Below the pieces are notes generated by a model. It did not search any database. It was not told where the DNA came from and saw only the letters and a list, made by a program, of their open reading frames with translations. 64,000 nucleotides of DNA from Pyrenula massariospora (lineage: Eukaryota; Ascomycota; Eurotiomycetes; Pyrenulales; Pyrenulaceae), in assembly GCA_021030905.1 (NCBI GenBank), contig JAGFMI010000001.1, positions 682,001 to 746,000 of the forward strand. The letters are read 5' to 3'. A program made the position numbers and the translations under genes. Below, in pieces: positions 53,119 to 64,000 of this stretch. The stretch's first letter is position 1. The number at the start of each line of letters is the position of its first letter.

Positions 53119-54128
53119 ATGGCCGCTCCCAAGAGATCAGTTCTCATCACCGGTTGCTCTGCTGGAGGCATTGGCGCCGGCCTCGCTGAAGTCTTTCGCG
53201 AGAAAGGATATCACGTCTTTGCAACCCTACGAAACCCATCCAAGCTTCCACCTACTCTTTCCAAGGCATCCAATGTCACACCTCTGACTCTCGATGTGTT
53301 ATCTCCGAATTCCATTGCCGCAGCAGTCTCCGATGTCACCACACATACAGGTGGTCGACTCGATGTTCTCGTCAACAATAGTGGACAAAACTTCATCCGA
53401 CCAGCCTTGGACGTTCCCCTTGAGGAAGGTCGCAAGCTCTTCGAGCTGAACTTCTGGGCTCCTTTGGCAATGATACAAGCCTTCGCTCCCCTTCTCATCG
53501 AAGCTCGAGGATGTGTCGTCAACCAGTCGTCTGCCGCCGGATATGTCCCCATGCCCTTTAGCAGTCAGCACTAGTCTTTCTTACCCTGTGTTTGTAATGT
53601 GGTCCAGCTGGCTAACATGATGTTGTCCGCAAAACAGGCATATATAACAGTTCCAAAGCTGCACTCAAGATGGGTAGCGAGATTTGGCGTCGCGAGCTCG
53701 AGCCCCTCGGCGTCCGGACCATGACCCTCATCACTACCAGCGTGAAGACCCCTGCCTTCGACAATATCGAGAAACCCAACATCCCCGAGACTTCGTATTA
53801 CTACGTAATTCGCGAATATCTTGAACGTCTCGCCGACGGTCGACTCCAGGAAGGAGCACCAGATACGCGAACATATGCCCTCAAGGTCATAGGAGAGATT
53901 GAAAGGGGCACGGCAGGGGAGGTTTGGGTAGGAAAAGACGCTGGCATGAACCGCTGGGCCTTCAGACTCTTGCCACAGTCGGTTTTTGTAAGTTTTTCAT
54001 GATGTTATTTGCTCTCCCCTTTCAACGAGTGCCTAATAGTGAGGGTCTAGGACTTGGTTCTGGATGGCTTCCTCAAGGCATCTGGCGAGTTGGCCAAAGT
54101 CGCACAAGAGATGAAAATCAAGAAGTGA
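53119..54128 (+). CDS. short-chain dehydrogenase/reductase, AYR1-like
   Basis: Three exons, 53119-53563, 53638-53987 and 54051-54128 (introns 74 and 63 bp; phases agree), give 290 residues. The NADPH motif TGCSAGGIG is at residues 11-19, the NNSG motif appears as VLVNNSGQNF, and the catalytic Tyr-x3-Lys is formed across the first intron: IYNSSKAAL with Tyr151 and Lys155, following NQSSAAGYVPMPFS. A C-terminal extension (LVLDGFLKASGELAKVAQE) is usual for fungal AYR1-type enzymes, which reduce 1-acyl-dihydroxyacetone phosphate or related lipid ketones. Similar SDRs also occur in polyketide clusters, so a tailoring role is possible given the neighbours. Confidence 0.9.
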
Positions 54129-55320
54129 GATCGATGATAGGGCTTTCTCGCTTCCACTGCGGGGGCAGAAGGGTATGCAACACCGCGTGTTCACGTGACT
54201 TACGTGGTAACATGCCTTAACTCAAGCTACTTGAGCAACTAATAATTAGCAAAAGATTCATATAAGTGTTTGTGATCGCATATGATATGCTGTAGTTGAT
54301 TCTTCTCGTTTCTAATTGTCGTCATATGCTGTACTCGCGTTGGATCCAGATGCATCGTAATTATTGATCAGTGCTATTTTGCGCTCCTCGGTCCCAGACC
54401 CTAGGGAAGTCACGATCTCCATCATGTCATCTGGCCGTACGTGGATCTGATAATCCAATTTGCGGAAACTCGCTTGTGCTGGTTTGAAGCCGTAACGCTT
54501 CATACTCCTCCTTTCGTGCTCGACCTATTACGGTGCTTAGGTATTGGGGGGACGCTACGTGTAAGTAACTATACAAGTGATCTGCCATGACGAACAAAGA
54601 AACATGTAAGATCAATCTCAGCAAACAAAAGCTGTACTGAATATCAGTGGTTAAGCCGACCCGAGCAATGCCGTAAATTTTCGTATGCATGTGGCCGACC
54701 TTCGAGTTCCTAGAGAAGCGATTATTACCCAAATTATGCAAGCTTAGAGTAGCCACACTTGCCCGCCAGAATCAAACAGGAAACGGTCTTAGTAGCTGCC
54801 CCGATCTCTTCTCCCTTCTAAGGTCCCAAACCCTTTTGTCCCGCCCAAGAAAATTTCCAAAACACCTCATCCCCCCAAATCCCCAAACAAAAATGGGCAT
54901 TTGGAGGTAGGATATCGGGGTAAGTTCGGCGGCGTGTCTCTCCATCTGCCCTCCGATTTCCCCTCCGTCCATCCATGGGATTAGGAGAGATAGAGTGAAT
55001 ACGGAGGGGTTTCAGTTTGGAGAGGAAGGAAGAGTATGGGAGCGGTGGGATTTTTTGGGGGGTGGGCTCAGCCTTGCGTGGATGCGAGGCTGGATTGTGG
55101 GGGCAGAGAATGGGAAGGCGTCAATGTGCAGGCAGACGAGGCTGAGTTTTGGAGAATGCGCACTGCGTAAGACTTGGAGGCTCTTAACTTTTTAACAATC
55201 ATCTTTGGCGAAGGATTTTGCAGAGCATGAAAGGGACAGGACGATCGATTGCCCGTCTGTCTCTGGTTGGTTTGGGATGATATAAGTTCACAGGGTCTGG
55301 ACTAATCGAGCGCTTCGACG
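54129..55320. other. intergenic, no gene recognised
   Basis: About 1.2 kb with the SDR 3' side and the promoter of the membrane-protein gene. Frames at 54312-54756 and 54995-55195 lack support. A CACGTG site occurs at 54193. Confidence 0.4.
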
Positions 55321-56196
55321 ATGCCTTTGCGAAATCCTTTTCTTGGAGCTTCGTGGCTCTACCCGTTCAAGGTACGTCTTATTGACCTCTACAGTGTAAA
55401 AACTGTCGTACGCTACGCAGTAAGACTCTGACACTCAATCTAGGGAATCATCTACTATCTCAATCACCCATTCCTCTACCCGCTCTTCAGCGGCCGCCTA
55501 ATCCCGATCGTCCTCCTCTCCGCCTTCATCTATGCCAACCTTTTCTTCTTCGCCTACCTCCCACAAGTTGCCTTCCTCGCCGTCTTCCACGGCCTTGCTG
55601 GCGCATGGCTCAATGCAACATTCCTCGTCCTTGGCGAAGGCGCCGCCATCGTCGCACTCCTCTTCGAAGCCTTCTTCGTCGACGAGACGCTAGTGGACGT
55701 CTTCGATTCGGTTCTGGTAAATGAAGGCCACAGAGAGCTCATCGCTCAGGCTAGAGTCCTCCACACAGATAATAATGACAACCCGGTGAAGATGCTTGGA
55801 AAGCCGAATACGAGCTCCGTTTACAGCCCGTTCTCGCTGCGGCAGATAGTGGAATTCGTCGTATTCCTACCGTTCAACTTTATCCCATACGTTGGCGTTC
55901 CAATATTCTTAGTAGTGACGGGATATCGAGCCGGGCCGCTTCACCACTGGAGATATTTTAAGTTGCTTGGGTTTGACAAGAAAGAAAGAAATCTGTTTGT
56001 CAAGAAGCGGCAGATCAAGTATACCCTTTTCGGAACCATAGCTCTTCTGCTACAGCTAGTTCCAGGCTTGAGTATGTTCTTCCTTTTGACCACGGCCACT
56101 GGGAGTGCGCTTTGGGTGTCCAGAATGGAGGCCGCTAGGAAGAGACGCGAGGCAGTGGAGAACACGGAGGAGCGATACCGCGATGACCCATCTTAG
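55321..56196 (+). CDS. EI24/Rrt8-like multi-pass membrane protein
   Basis: Two exons, 55321-55371 and 55444-56196 (72-bp intron GTACGT...TCTAG, phase 0), give 267 residues. The short first exon MPLRNPFLGASWLYPFK continues directly into GIIYYLNHPFLYPLFSGRLIP, the usual start of this family. Helices follow at about residues 35-60, 65-100, 165-190 and 220-245 (VVFLPFNFIPYVGVPIFLVV, LFGTIALLLQLVPGLSMFFLL). RAGPLHHWRYFKLLGF is a conserved loop. Yeast relatives (Rrt8, Lds1, Lds2) sit on lipid droplets and act in spore-wall assembly; a similar role here is inferred. Its stop codon is only four bases from the stop of the convergent HAD gene. Confidence 0.85.
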
Positions 56197-56200
56197 TTGC

Positions 56201-56999
56201 TCACTCAGATGCCTTGATTTTATCCTTAAAAACTTGTAGCAGCCGCATAGGATTTCGTATCTCGACATCCGGCTCAAAGTCTGGTATCAATTTGTCTTCC
56301 CAGTGCGGCCGAGTGAGCTTCAGCCATATGGTGCTGAGCCCGGCAGACTGAGCGCCGACGATGTCGAAGGGATTCCCGCTGATCAGGTGAATGTCTTTTT
56401 CCGCTCCAACTTTGTCCACCTTTGCCGCGAGATGTTGGTATACTTCTGGCATTGGCTTGAAACACTTGACGTCCTCGACTGTAATTATGTCAGAGAAGAA
56501 ATCGGCGTGCGGACTCAGATCAGGCGAGTTCTTCACCGACTTGGTGACCATCTCCGTCGTTCCGTTCGAGAAGATCACGGCGCGAAACCCTTTCTCCTCG
56601 GTGAGCGCCTGCAGCATTTTCGAGACATTCTTGAAGGCGGAGAGAGAGTCATATGCTGTCATCACCTCCTCGATGCTCTGATTGTCGAGCGGCAACTTAG
56701 ACTCGTCTAAAAGATGGTTGAGCGAGTTGCGAGTCACCTCAGAGAAAGGTTGATATATCTCTGTGGTTGGGTAAGCGAAACAGAAGATGTAAAGGGGAAT
56801 CGTCGAGCTTCATACTCATGCTGTTCAGCCTCCAAGTGTAGGACAGTTGAAGCAATCTCCATCTAGTTGAGAGGTCCCACGATCCCATTTTGTTCCCGTA
56901 TTTGCGAGCCAAAACCCGAGAAAGGACCGTGCCAATAGATTTCGTTGAGAGCAGAGTTCCATAAAGGTCAAATGCTAATACGGTGGTCCGGTGCGTCAT
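56201..56999 (-). CDS. haloacid dehalogenase-like hydrolase (type II, 2-haloacid dehalogenase family)
   Basis: Two exons, 56816-56999 and 56201-56760 (55-bp intron GTATGA...CACAG, phase 1), give 247 residues. I chose the ATG at 56999 because it directly precedes the catalytic loop AFDLYGTLLS with nucleophile Asp11; the frame is open further upstream. YTWRLNSM joins KIYQPFSEVTRNSL across the intron, usual for this family. Motif II is FSNGT, the motif III lysine lies in KCFKPMPEVYQHLA, and motif IV is ISGNPFDIVGAQSAGL. Such enzymes hydrolyse 2-haloacids or phosphate esters; fungal members mostly lack a known substrate. It shares a 248-bp divergent promoter with the HNH gene. Confidence 0.93.
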
Positions 57000-57247
57000 G
57001 ATGGCCAACTCCGGATGTGGGTTGTTCGAGATGTGGGTGTCAGGTATCGTCGTTCCGTAGCCCGCGTCAAGATTTGTCGTTGAGTGTAAATTCTGACAAA
57101 ATATGGCCATCCAATCCCACTGCAATAATTTCGAGGCCAGTGTTGCGCCTCGGCTACGATCATTTGCGTTAACTCCGATCCTCCGCTCCTCAATTTTGCA
57201 ACTGAGCACTTCAACGCAAAAGCTATCCTCACCTTCGCCAATGACAA
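57000..57247. promoter_or_regulatory. divergent promoter region, HAD and HNH genes
   Basis: 248 bp between two divergently read starts. No specific element recognised. Confidence 0.5.
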
Positions 57248-58103
57248 ATGGCAGTGCCAGGCGACGAAGTCGTCAACGAACACTTCTCAACGTACAGAGA
57301 CTGTCTTTCAGAGAGCTTGCTGCGCGTTTTCGATCGCAATGAGAAAACTAAACGCTACAATCGACGCAAAAAAGGTCGCAGGAACTCGCGCATGAGCATG
57401 GAGGAAGGTAAAAAGGTAGAACTTCAAAATAAAGACAAGGACCGTGATCCTGAAGAGCTTGGAGAGTTCATAGAGGTATTTCAGTTCGTGAATATGGATG
57501 CTTGACCCACCACATGACGTTGACCTACAGCTCAAGTACGTAGCTCATGAGATATTCGACTCGCTCCCTGTCGAGCTCCAGACACTTTCATACGCCGCCA
57601 TCCAACGCGACGCAGACCTTGCGGAGCGATATTCCATTCCTATCTCTTTAGATGGTGTCGACCATATCACATCTTTCCTCTCACCAACAGTCTCCGATAC
57701 CCTCACCACATATTCTCTTCTCCCAGAATCTCAATCGCTCAACTCCTTCCTCGCCCCCTCTTTCCAGTCTTACGTATCTATCGTGACCTCTCCTCCACCT
57801 CCATACCTTCCAAGTGCTAGGTCATCTGAATGCGAGATCTGCGGCCGGGACTGGATCCCTCTGACATATCACCATCTGATCCCGCGAAATACTCATGAAA
57901 AGGTTCTGAAGCGAGGATGGCATGAACAGTGGGAATTGGAGAGCGTGGCATGGCTCTGTAGGGCATGTCATAGTTTTGTGCATAAGATCGCGAAGAACGA
58001 GGAATTGGCGAGGGAGTGGTACACGGTCGAGAGGTTGCTAGAAAGGGATGATGTAAGGGATTGGGCGGGATGGGTCGGCAGGATAAGGTGGAAGAAAGGA
58101 TAG
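57248..58103 (+). CDS. HNH-type zinc-finger nuclease-like protein
   Basis: Two exons, 57248-57475 and 57531-58103 (55-bp intron GTATTT...CTACAG, phase 0), give 266 residues. The first third is charged and basic (NRRKKGRRNSR). The C-terminal module has CEICGRDWIPLTYHHLIPR, then WLCRACHSFVHK: two CxxC pairs around a His-His pair, an HNH fold as in the bacterial YisB/YajD-like group. The HNH core nicks or cuts DNA in nucleases, but these small fungal proteins have not been assigned a substrate. No targeting signal is obvious. A nuclease role is inference from the motif. Confidence 0.82.
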
Positions 58104-58498
58104 ATGGTCAGGCACGACAGCTCTGAAAGCCATACTCAACTATCATTTTCTATCTGATTAACATTCCAGTTGCTGCCGTACCACGACAACGTTTAGCTTG
58201 ATACGAGCCTGTGACATGGGGCTCAGTCCTTCCTTCCACTTTCTAACGGACTGCTAACTTAGGAAGGAAGCAAATCTGCTTTGAACGGCCTTCGGACTTT
58301 CAGCGCCATCAAGTTGTCCGGACAGCGTCGCCAATGCCTCTTTCCATAACAATCATTACAATGACGCACGGTCTCACCTGCTTGCAGTGAACTCCCTACT
58401 CCTGCACCGGATGTAAGTGAGCATCATCTCCCAAAAAATCTTTCTTTCATTCATGATCCTGGCTTCACATCCCAATCGAGCATACATTAGGTATCATT
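58104..58498. other. intergenic, promoter of sedolisin gene
   Basis: 395 bp, nothing specific recognised. Confidence 0.4.
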
Positions 58499-60682
58499 AT
58501 GCTTCCACGCTCATTCCTTGCGCTTTTGGCCTGCCTCTCCTTATCCCTTACAAGTATTCTGAAAGCACCCCTAGAGTATGTCGTCCATGAGAAGCGTGAG
58601 GAATCCCGAAATTGGGTCAAACGAGCAAAAGTCTCCTCTAGCACCAAGCTGCCCGTTCGTATTGCTCTAGCCCAGCAGAATCTTCAACGCGGCCAGGATC
58701 GTCTCTTAGAAATGTGAGGTTCACCTCAAGCCTGATATGCAGTGCTCATCTTTGCTATAGCTCAAACCCAGAGTCCTCGGAGTATGGAAAGCATTGGACA
58801 GCTGACGAAGTCAATGACTTCTTTGCTCCGTCTCAGCAAACTATAGATGCGGCTACCGGATGGCTCTCGGAAAATGGTATCTCTGGAGATCGAGTTCATC
58901 CGACAAAGAGCCGCGGGTTCCTTTCCTTCGACGCCACCGTTCAGGAACTGGAGGACCTTCTACAAACTGAATACTTTGTCTATGAGCAATCCACTCTTAG
59001 GCAAAATTCAGTCGCACGCGATCAGTATGTGCTCTTTCCTTTTCTTAAATCCGCCGCCAAGTTTTAATCCAGTTCTGACTGTCTTTTAGGGATCATGTAC
59101 CGCACCACCTCAAGGATCATATCGAGTTCATCACTCCTACCATGAAACTCTTCACGTTCCCCCAACAAGAACGGATGACGATGGCAAGAGAGAATCGTAA
59201 GCGCACCGATTACTGTATTCCAAACCCGGCTGTCTACAATATGACTATTGAGAATTGCTGGCTAAGCGCAGCTCCTGCATGTATCAACGCGCTTTACGAT
59301 ATTCCCAAGCACACAGACGTTCATACCGAAAATACTTTCGGGATTTTCGAAATTGGCCAAAGTTACATTCAGAGTGACATGGATCTGTGGTTCCAAAACA
59401 TTGCTCCTGAAATTCCAAATGGTACTCGACCAGATAACAAATTCGTCCACGGCGCCACTCTCAGCAATTCTAGCACCTCCTCATACTCTGAATCCCTGGA
59501 GTCCAATCTCGACTTTCAGATTGCTTGGCCGCTGGTTTATCCCCAGAATCTGACCTTGTACGAGACTGGTGAGACAGGGTTGGATAAAAAAACCCTTGGT
59601 TGGAGTCACGAAGATATCGTCCAGCTTTTCCTAGACGAGTTCGATCACATGCTTGCCGCATTAGACGGGGTAAGTAAAACTGGTCCAAAGCGAGTGTGAA
59701 GGTGAGCCGCTCATGCTCTGCTTTAGTTCTATTGCCAAGACCTAAACGACCTGGCCTGCGGCATTTTCGAAGCTCCAAAAGTTCTATCCATTTCATGGGG
59801 GGGTACCGAGAATTATATACCACGAGCGGGTGCGGCTCGTCTTTGCAGCGAGTAAGTCGGACATGTCCTTCAGTGCATTTCTTAGCCACTGATTCAGGAA
59901 TCGACTAAATTCTTACGTTGCAGAATACTGAAATTAGGTCTCCAAGGAATGACGATCATTACAGCTACAGGTGATGGAGGCGTCGCCTCAAACTGGGGTT
60001 CATGTCTAGGTCCGGACGATGTTTTCAATCCTGACTTTCTCGCTTCGTGAGTTTCATTCCTCCTCGGGGAACTGAAGTCAGTTTCAATAACAAATCCTCG
60101 AATTCAGCTGTCCATGGATCACCAGCGTCGGCGCCACTCAGGTCAATCCCCATACGAAGTCCGTCTATGACCCCGAAAGCGCCGTCGATTTCTCACACGG
60201 CGGCTTCTCCAACTACTTCCCTCTTCCCTCATACCAGCTCCCTGCGGTGCCTGAATACTTCAATCATAATCCAACTCTCTACCCAACCTACAACTACAAT
60301 GGCTCAGAGAGCAGCATTGGTGCAAATGGTGGTCGTTTCAGCCGCAACGGGCGTGGCTTCCCAGATGTTTCTGCCTTGGGCAAGAACATTACTTTCGCTC
60401 ACCGTGGATGTATATCGAATGAGGGCGGGGGGACCAGTGCCTCGGCTCCGATTTTTGCAGCTGTAGTGTGGAAGCTCAATGCTGAAAGGATGTCCGCGGG
60501 GAAAGGTCCGCTTGGATTCGTCAATCCAGCGCTGTACCATAATTCGTCGATCTTTAATGATGTCACGAGTGGATCTAATCCGGGTTGTGGGACTGATGGG
60601 TTTCAGGCTGCGAAAGGGTAAGCAGTCTTTTATTTCCTAAAGTTCTCACTACGCAGGACACTGATAGATTCTATACAGATAG
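58499..60682 (+). CDS. sedolisin-family tripeptidyl-peptidase (S53), apparently ending early
   Basis: Seven exons fit: 58499-58713, 58761-59024, 59090-59669, 59727-59851, 59924-60046, 60108-60617 and one from 60679. Introns are 47-75 bp and phases agree. The signal peptide is MLPRSFLALLACLSLSLTS. The pro-domain contains EYGKHWTADEVNDFF. The mature part has the catalytic Glu297 and Asp301 (ESNLDFQ) and Ser546 in GGTSASAP. The family normally continues with a G-W-D-P-V-T-G-L-G-T-P-N block that binds calcium. Here the last exon reads TAG where the Trp codon TGG is expected (60680-60682), followed in frame by DPVTGLGTPNYPAMRE and a natural stop at 60749. So the predicted protein is about 606 residues and lacks its last calcium ligand. 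The gene may be a recent pseudogene, or the stop a sequence error. Confidence 0.85.
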
Positions 60683-60751
60683 GATCCTGTCACTGGTCTA
60701 GGGACGCCGAATTACCCAGCAATGCGAGAGTATTTCCTGTCATTGCCGTAG

Positions 60752-61464
60752 ATTGATGCTCAGGTCCATCAAAGCCAATGGGAACAATAGATTGGCATTC
60801 GGAGAAACAGAAGGATTGTTTGAGGGCTCGAGTTACGTGGGGTCTAGCAGAGCGTGGATTTCAAATTGTGTTGGAGCTGTCCATGGTGTTCTGATTCATT
60901 TTCGAAATTGCAAGACGGTCAAAGACGACCTTAACGCGGGAAAACCTAGAGTGACGGAAGCAGTGTCATTACTAATTTTCTGAACAACGACTTCTCCAAC
61001 TCTTGGAGTTTCCATTGCCCTCCGAAGATCTTGCCCGTAGCCTTTTACGTGTTGTGTTGATGCCCACTTCCTAGTCATCCTCATGCCAGTCGAACCCCTT
61101 AGAGGTCGAGAACAATGTGCACCCGTGCCCATAAAGGTAGAGAAGTGATTCTCGGTTACAGGTTTCATGAGAACCTATATACAGGCCGACAACACGAAGG
61201 GTTTAACATGTCGTAACGGCGTAACCCGTGCCTTTTACACGCCCCTCCCTTCACCAGACTAGGTCGTGACAGAACACGCGATTCTGTGCTGATGAACAGG
61301 ACATTGAAGAGAACGTTCACCTATATCTTTTGCATTGACCTACATAAGCGTTAGAACTTGCGCTTCTCAACATCACCACTACATCCTCCATTCTAAGCCA
61401 CAAGTCGGCAAGCTAGAAGTCCTTTGCTACGCAATCAACCTGCATTACCAAGGTCTCCAGCACG
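60752..61464. other. intergenic, no gene recognised
   Basis: 3' side of the sedolisin. Small frames lack support. Confidence 0.4.
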
Positions 61465-62240
61465 ATGCCGATTTCTCAAGTTCCAAACAACTCCCTAGCC
61501 TCCTCGATAGACACTGCCAGCACCAAGCCCATCGCGCTTGCTGCTGTCAGGTCACTCAATCATAGCTCAACCCTACCAGCGCTCATCAACATCCCAGACG
61601 TACGTCATTATCACAACCCATCCCCATCGGGATAGAAACCCTTGCCCTGCTAACAACCAACTCCCCCCAAGACCCCCAACCTCCGCCCCACCCGCACCCC
61701 CTCGAGATCCTCCTCTGCATCTACCACTACCTCGACCACTTCCCCAACGTCCTCGAGCGCCCCACCATCCCCCTCGGCAGCGCCAGCCTCGTCGAGCACC
61801 TCGACTTCGTGCTCCTCCGCGCAGCCACGCTGGTCCGCCTCCGTCCGCGAGCCCTTTTGCGTGCACTACGTCCCGTACGGCTGTGCCGGCGCTGCGGGCT
61901 CGTGTGGGCGGTGCGGTCGGCGGGATGCATGCGCACCCCCGGATGTGGAGGCACGGGATGGGGTTTTGGGATGGGGTGCATCGTCTGTGTGGGGGGGAGG
62001 GGTTGGGGTGGGGACCTACGGTGGGGGAGAGGGAGGGGGTTGTGTGGGAGAGGCCGGGAGGGATACGCTGTTGAAGTGGTTGTCGGAGCCCCGGGGGGGA
62101 TGGGGAGCGAGGTGGTCGAGGAGTATGTGCGGTGGGCGAGGGGGATGGAGAGGGATCGGGTGTATAGGGCGAAAGGGGGGGGCTTGGTATCGGGGGAGGG
62201 TGGCGATTGGGTTGTTGAAGGCTCGCGGTTGAGGCTAGTA
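61465..62240 (+). CDS. possible gene, unknown function, uncertain exon structure
   Basis: An exon from 61465 encodes MPISQVPNNSLASSIDTAST and runs to a GT donor near 61599-61603. A second stretch (about 61690-61840) encodes a natural-looking LEILLCIYHYLDHFPNVLE and LVEHLDFVLLRAATLV. A third, in another frame, has VREPFCVHYVPYGCAGAAG. Two introns could join them but I could not fix the borders. The 3' part is extremely G-rich, which weakens any coding claim there. No family recognised. Confidence 0.3.
61991..62013 (+). other. potential G-quadruplex
   Basis: Four G runs of at least four within 23 bases on the plus strand, with loops of 1-2 bases, fit the canonical G4 pattern. Further G runs follow to 62065. 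Confidence 0.6.
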
Positions 62241-63375
62241 GGTAGAAGGGGAGCCTTGAGTCCTGCTGTGGCGTTGGTCTGATCTTGTTGAACGCTGTGG
62301 ACATGGTCTTAAGGACGATTTGATGCATCCAAAACTAGTTGCGAGGTTTTAGAGATTCTGATGTTTGAAGCTTGATGTTGCATCAAAGTGGAGAGATACC
62401 ATTCCAAACAGGGAGCAGGATGCAATTTCCTACGTAACTGTCCAACCAAAGGTTTTCGACGCTCGTCGAGTTGTCTTCCATTGCCTGAGCACATATTTCG
62501 AAATGTCCCCAGTTTGAAGGAGGTTTCTATCTTTCCACCATTTTCGCCATTTTATACAGCTATTCGGACCATGTTCCCTCTTTTATAACCTTTCAAGTTG
62601 TATCTGGAAGTACTGTACGTCGTGAAAGAGCACAGCTCAGGAGTTTCGATGTTTAAAAGTAGACTTTAATAAGCAGACTTTCTTATTATGTGATTTATGC
62701 CAAGTCGGCGACCCTATGTTCATTAATGCCACGCCGCTGCGGCCACGCGGGCTGGGGCAGTTCCATGGGAACCATCCACGCCATCGTCGTTGTAGCAAAA
62801 GACTCTGCGGGCTAATGCTTCACTCAAAGGATAGAGTTTTCTCATGGAATCGTCTCTTTCTTTTGCATCACGCCTTCAAAGACCATTGTCGCGCTTTGTA
62901 CTGCGGCCGGCACCTCCTCACTTAATCAAGGGCTATTTAGAATCCACCAATCGTTTGTTTCCCTATCATCTCAAAAGATGAAAACGTGGATTCGGGTTTA
63001 GGAAAATAATGTGCAGACGTTGCATAGTTGGGCAATTGGACCTGGTTTACTGAGTTATGCTTCTCGCTGCGAAAATAGTACATCTTTGCGTGCCTCTCAT
63101 TGTGCCTAACGCCTGATGGATTTTTGTACCTTTCCTCGTTTAGGAGTCTGCCGTGCCGCTAGTCAATGCAGGATCTCCTACAACAACCTGCATAGATTGT
63201 TTTCGAGAAGTTTTCTCGAGACTTAAAACGCTCAGCTCGCTCTCCTTACAGATGTCTCTATTGAGCACACTATGCCTTTACAAAGACCCAGGCGTAGCTT
63301 CTAGACGAATAAGAGTGCTTTGCTCCCACTAGCACCGCGCGAATCACCTCTCCCGTTCCAGAGACTTCCAATAAG
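62241..63375. other. intergenic, no gene recognised
   Basis: About 1.1 kb. Nothing beyond small unsupported frames; promoter of the next gene presumably at its right end. Confidence 0.4.
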
Positions 63376-64000
63376 ATGAGTCTGTACCGAGCTAAGGCAG
63401 GCATCTCGGTTGGTGGAAACGAGTATACTCCAGATGTGATGGTCGCAAATGATTTGATTCCTTACCTATCTGCAATTTCTCTGGAGCCTTCACTCAATTT
63501 TCGCCCCCATGCCACCTTACTTGCAGGCTATAGCAGAAGACACGAAGTTGGTGATGATCCTATCATTACAATTCCTCGCGTATGTAATGAACTTCTAGAT
63601 GGGGTATTAAATTTGATGACCAACTCTTATTAGGGCGTTAAATTAGCAGACCGAGGTCCGACAAATGGATTGGCGTCCCTCCCATTGGATATACTTCTGA
63701 TGATCTTCACACACCTCAGAGTTCCATTGAGCCGTGACATTAACCTCAATCAAGACGGAGCTGACGAGAGAAGCGAAGCTATGCCGGATGTAGGACTACG
63801 CCCCTTACTACTAAATGACATCCTTAATTTTGCCCTCACCTCCAAGACACTTCTCAATATAGCAACCAATATCCGAGCTCCAGAACCATTCCTCGTCGTG
63901 CAAGGTGTACCAAAAGAAAACGTTACTAGTATACACTCTCATCCTCCACATCACAGATGGCCACAAAGCCTCCGCTGGTGCGAATGCTGCAATATGGCTT
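63376..64000 (+). CDS. F-box-like protein, N-terminal part (cut by window edge)
   Basis: Exon 1 is 63376-63579 and exon 2 runs from 63634 past the window edge (54-bp intron GTATGT...TTAG, phase 0). The joined frame is open to the end. After an N-terminal stretch without known domain (MSLYRAKAGISVGG), exon 2 begins GVKLADRGPTNGLASLPLDI and continues LLMIFTHLRVPLSR, an F-box-like LP-x2-IL-x2-IF-x2-L core. Then come LNFALTSKTLLNIA (typical second half of an F-box) and a C-terminal WCECCN before the edge. F-box proteins link substrates to Skp1-Cullin ubiquitin ligases; fungal ones of this kind are mostly uncharacterised. The start is the first ATG of the open frame and may not be the true one. 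Confidence 0.6.

Noticed and set aside
61573-62328. Minus-strand frame of 251 codons
   Set aside because: Composition artefact of a G-rich plus strand: mostly Pro/Ser/Arg with no domain.

Overview
The window looks like nuclear DNA of a filamentous ascomycete (Pezizomycotina). Most protein genes carry short introns (about 43-135 bp) with GT-AG borders. The gene set is also typical of that group: a HET-domain protein, a 2EXR protein, an RTA1-like protein, Zn2Cys6 and fungal-domain transcription factors, a GH62 arabinofuranosidase, an aspzincin-type metallopeptidase, a sedolisin, a cytochrome P450 and two MFS transporters. There is no sign of rDNA, mitochondrial DNA, CRISPR or bacterial operon structure. 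All exon joins below were made by hand from splice borders and reading phase.

Layout. 0-9 kb: the N-terminal part of an Eco1-like cohesin acetyltransferase (cut by the left edge), a Dal5-type MFS permease, a U6 snRNA gene with a TATA box, a RING-type protein, a MITE and an acidic repeat protein. 10-19 kb: a secreted metallopeptidase, an unknown secreted protein, a SIMPL-domain protein and a HET-domain protein. 20-26 kb: a decayed zone with a HET fragment, a duplicated degenerate block, a pogo/Fot1-like transposase scrap and two tRNA-like copies, surrounding one unknown gene and a GH62 gene. 26-37 kb: a P450, a 1013-residue orphan protein, a doubtful metallopeptidase relative and a 2EXR protein. 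38-44 kb: an RTA1 protein convergent with an Upc2-like regulator, then TAF12. 44.8-54 kb: a fossil polyketide synthase fragment, then an enoyl-reductase-like MDR, a DHA2 exporter, a regulator and an SDR. This looks like the remains of a secondary-metabolite locus, and the middle three genes sit between two copies of a short repeat. 55-64 kb: an EI24/Rrt8-like membrane protein, a haloacid dehalogenase, an HNH protein, a sedolisin that appears to end early, and the start of an F-box-like gene cut by the right edge.

The most notable unlabelled structure is a 166-bp MITE family with TA target sites. It is present twice, 39 kb apart and in opposite orientation. Next come the direct repeats around the MDR-exporter-regulator block, a divergent U6 gene, and a pair of tRNA-like units. 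Exact functions of several orphan genes could not be assigned from sequence alone.
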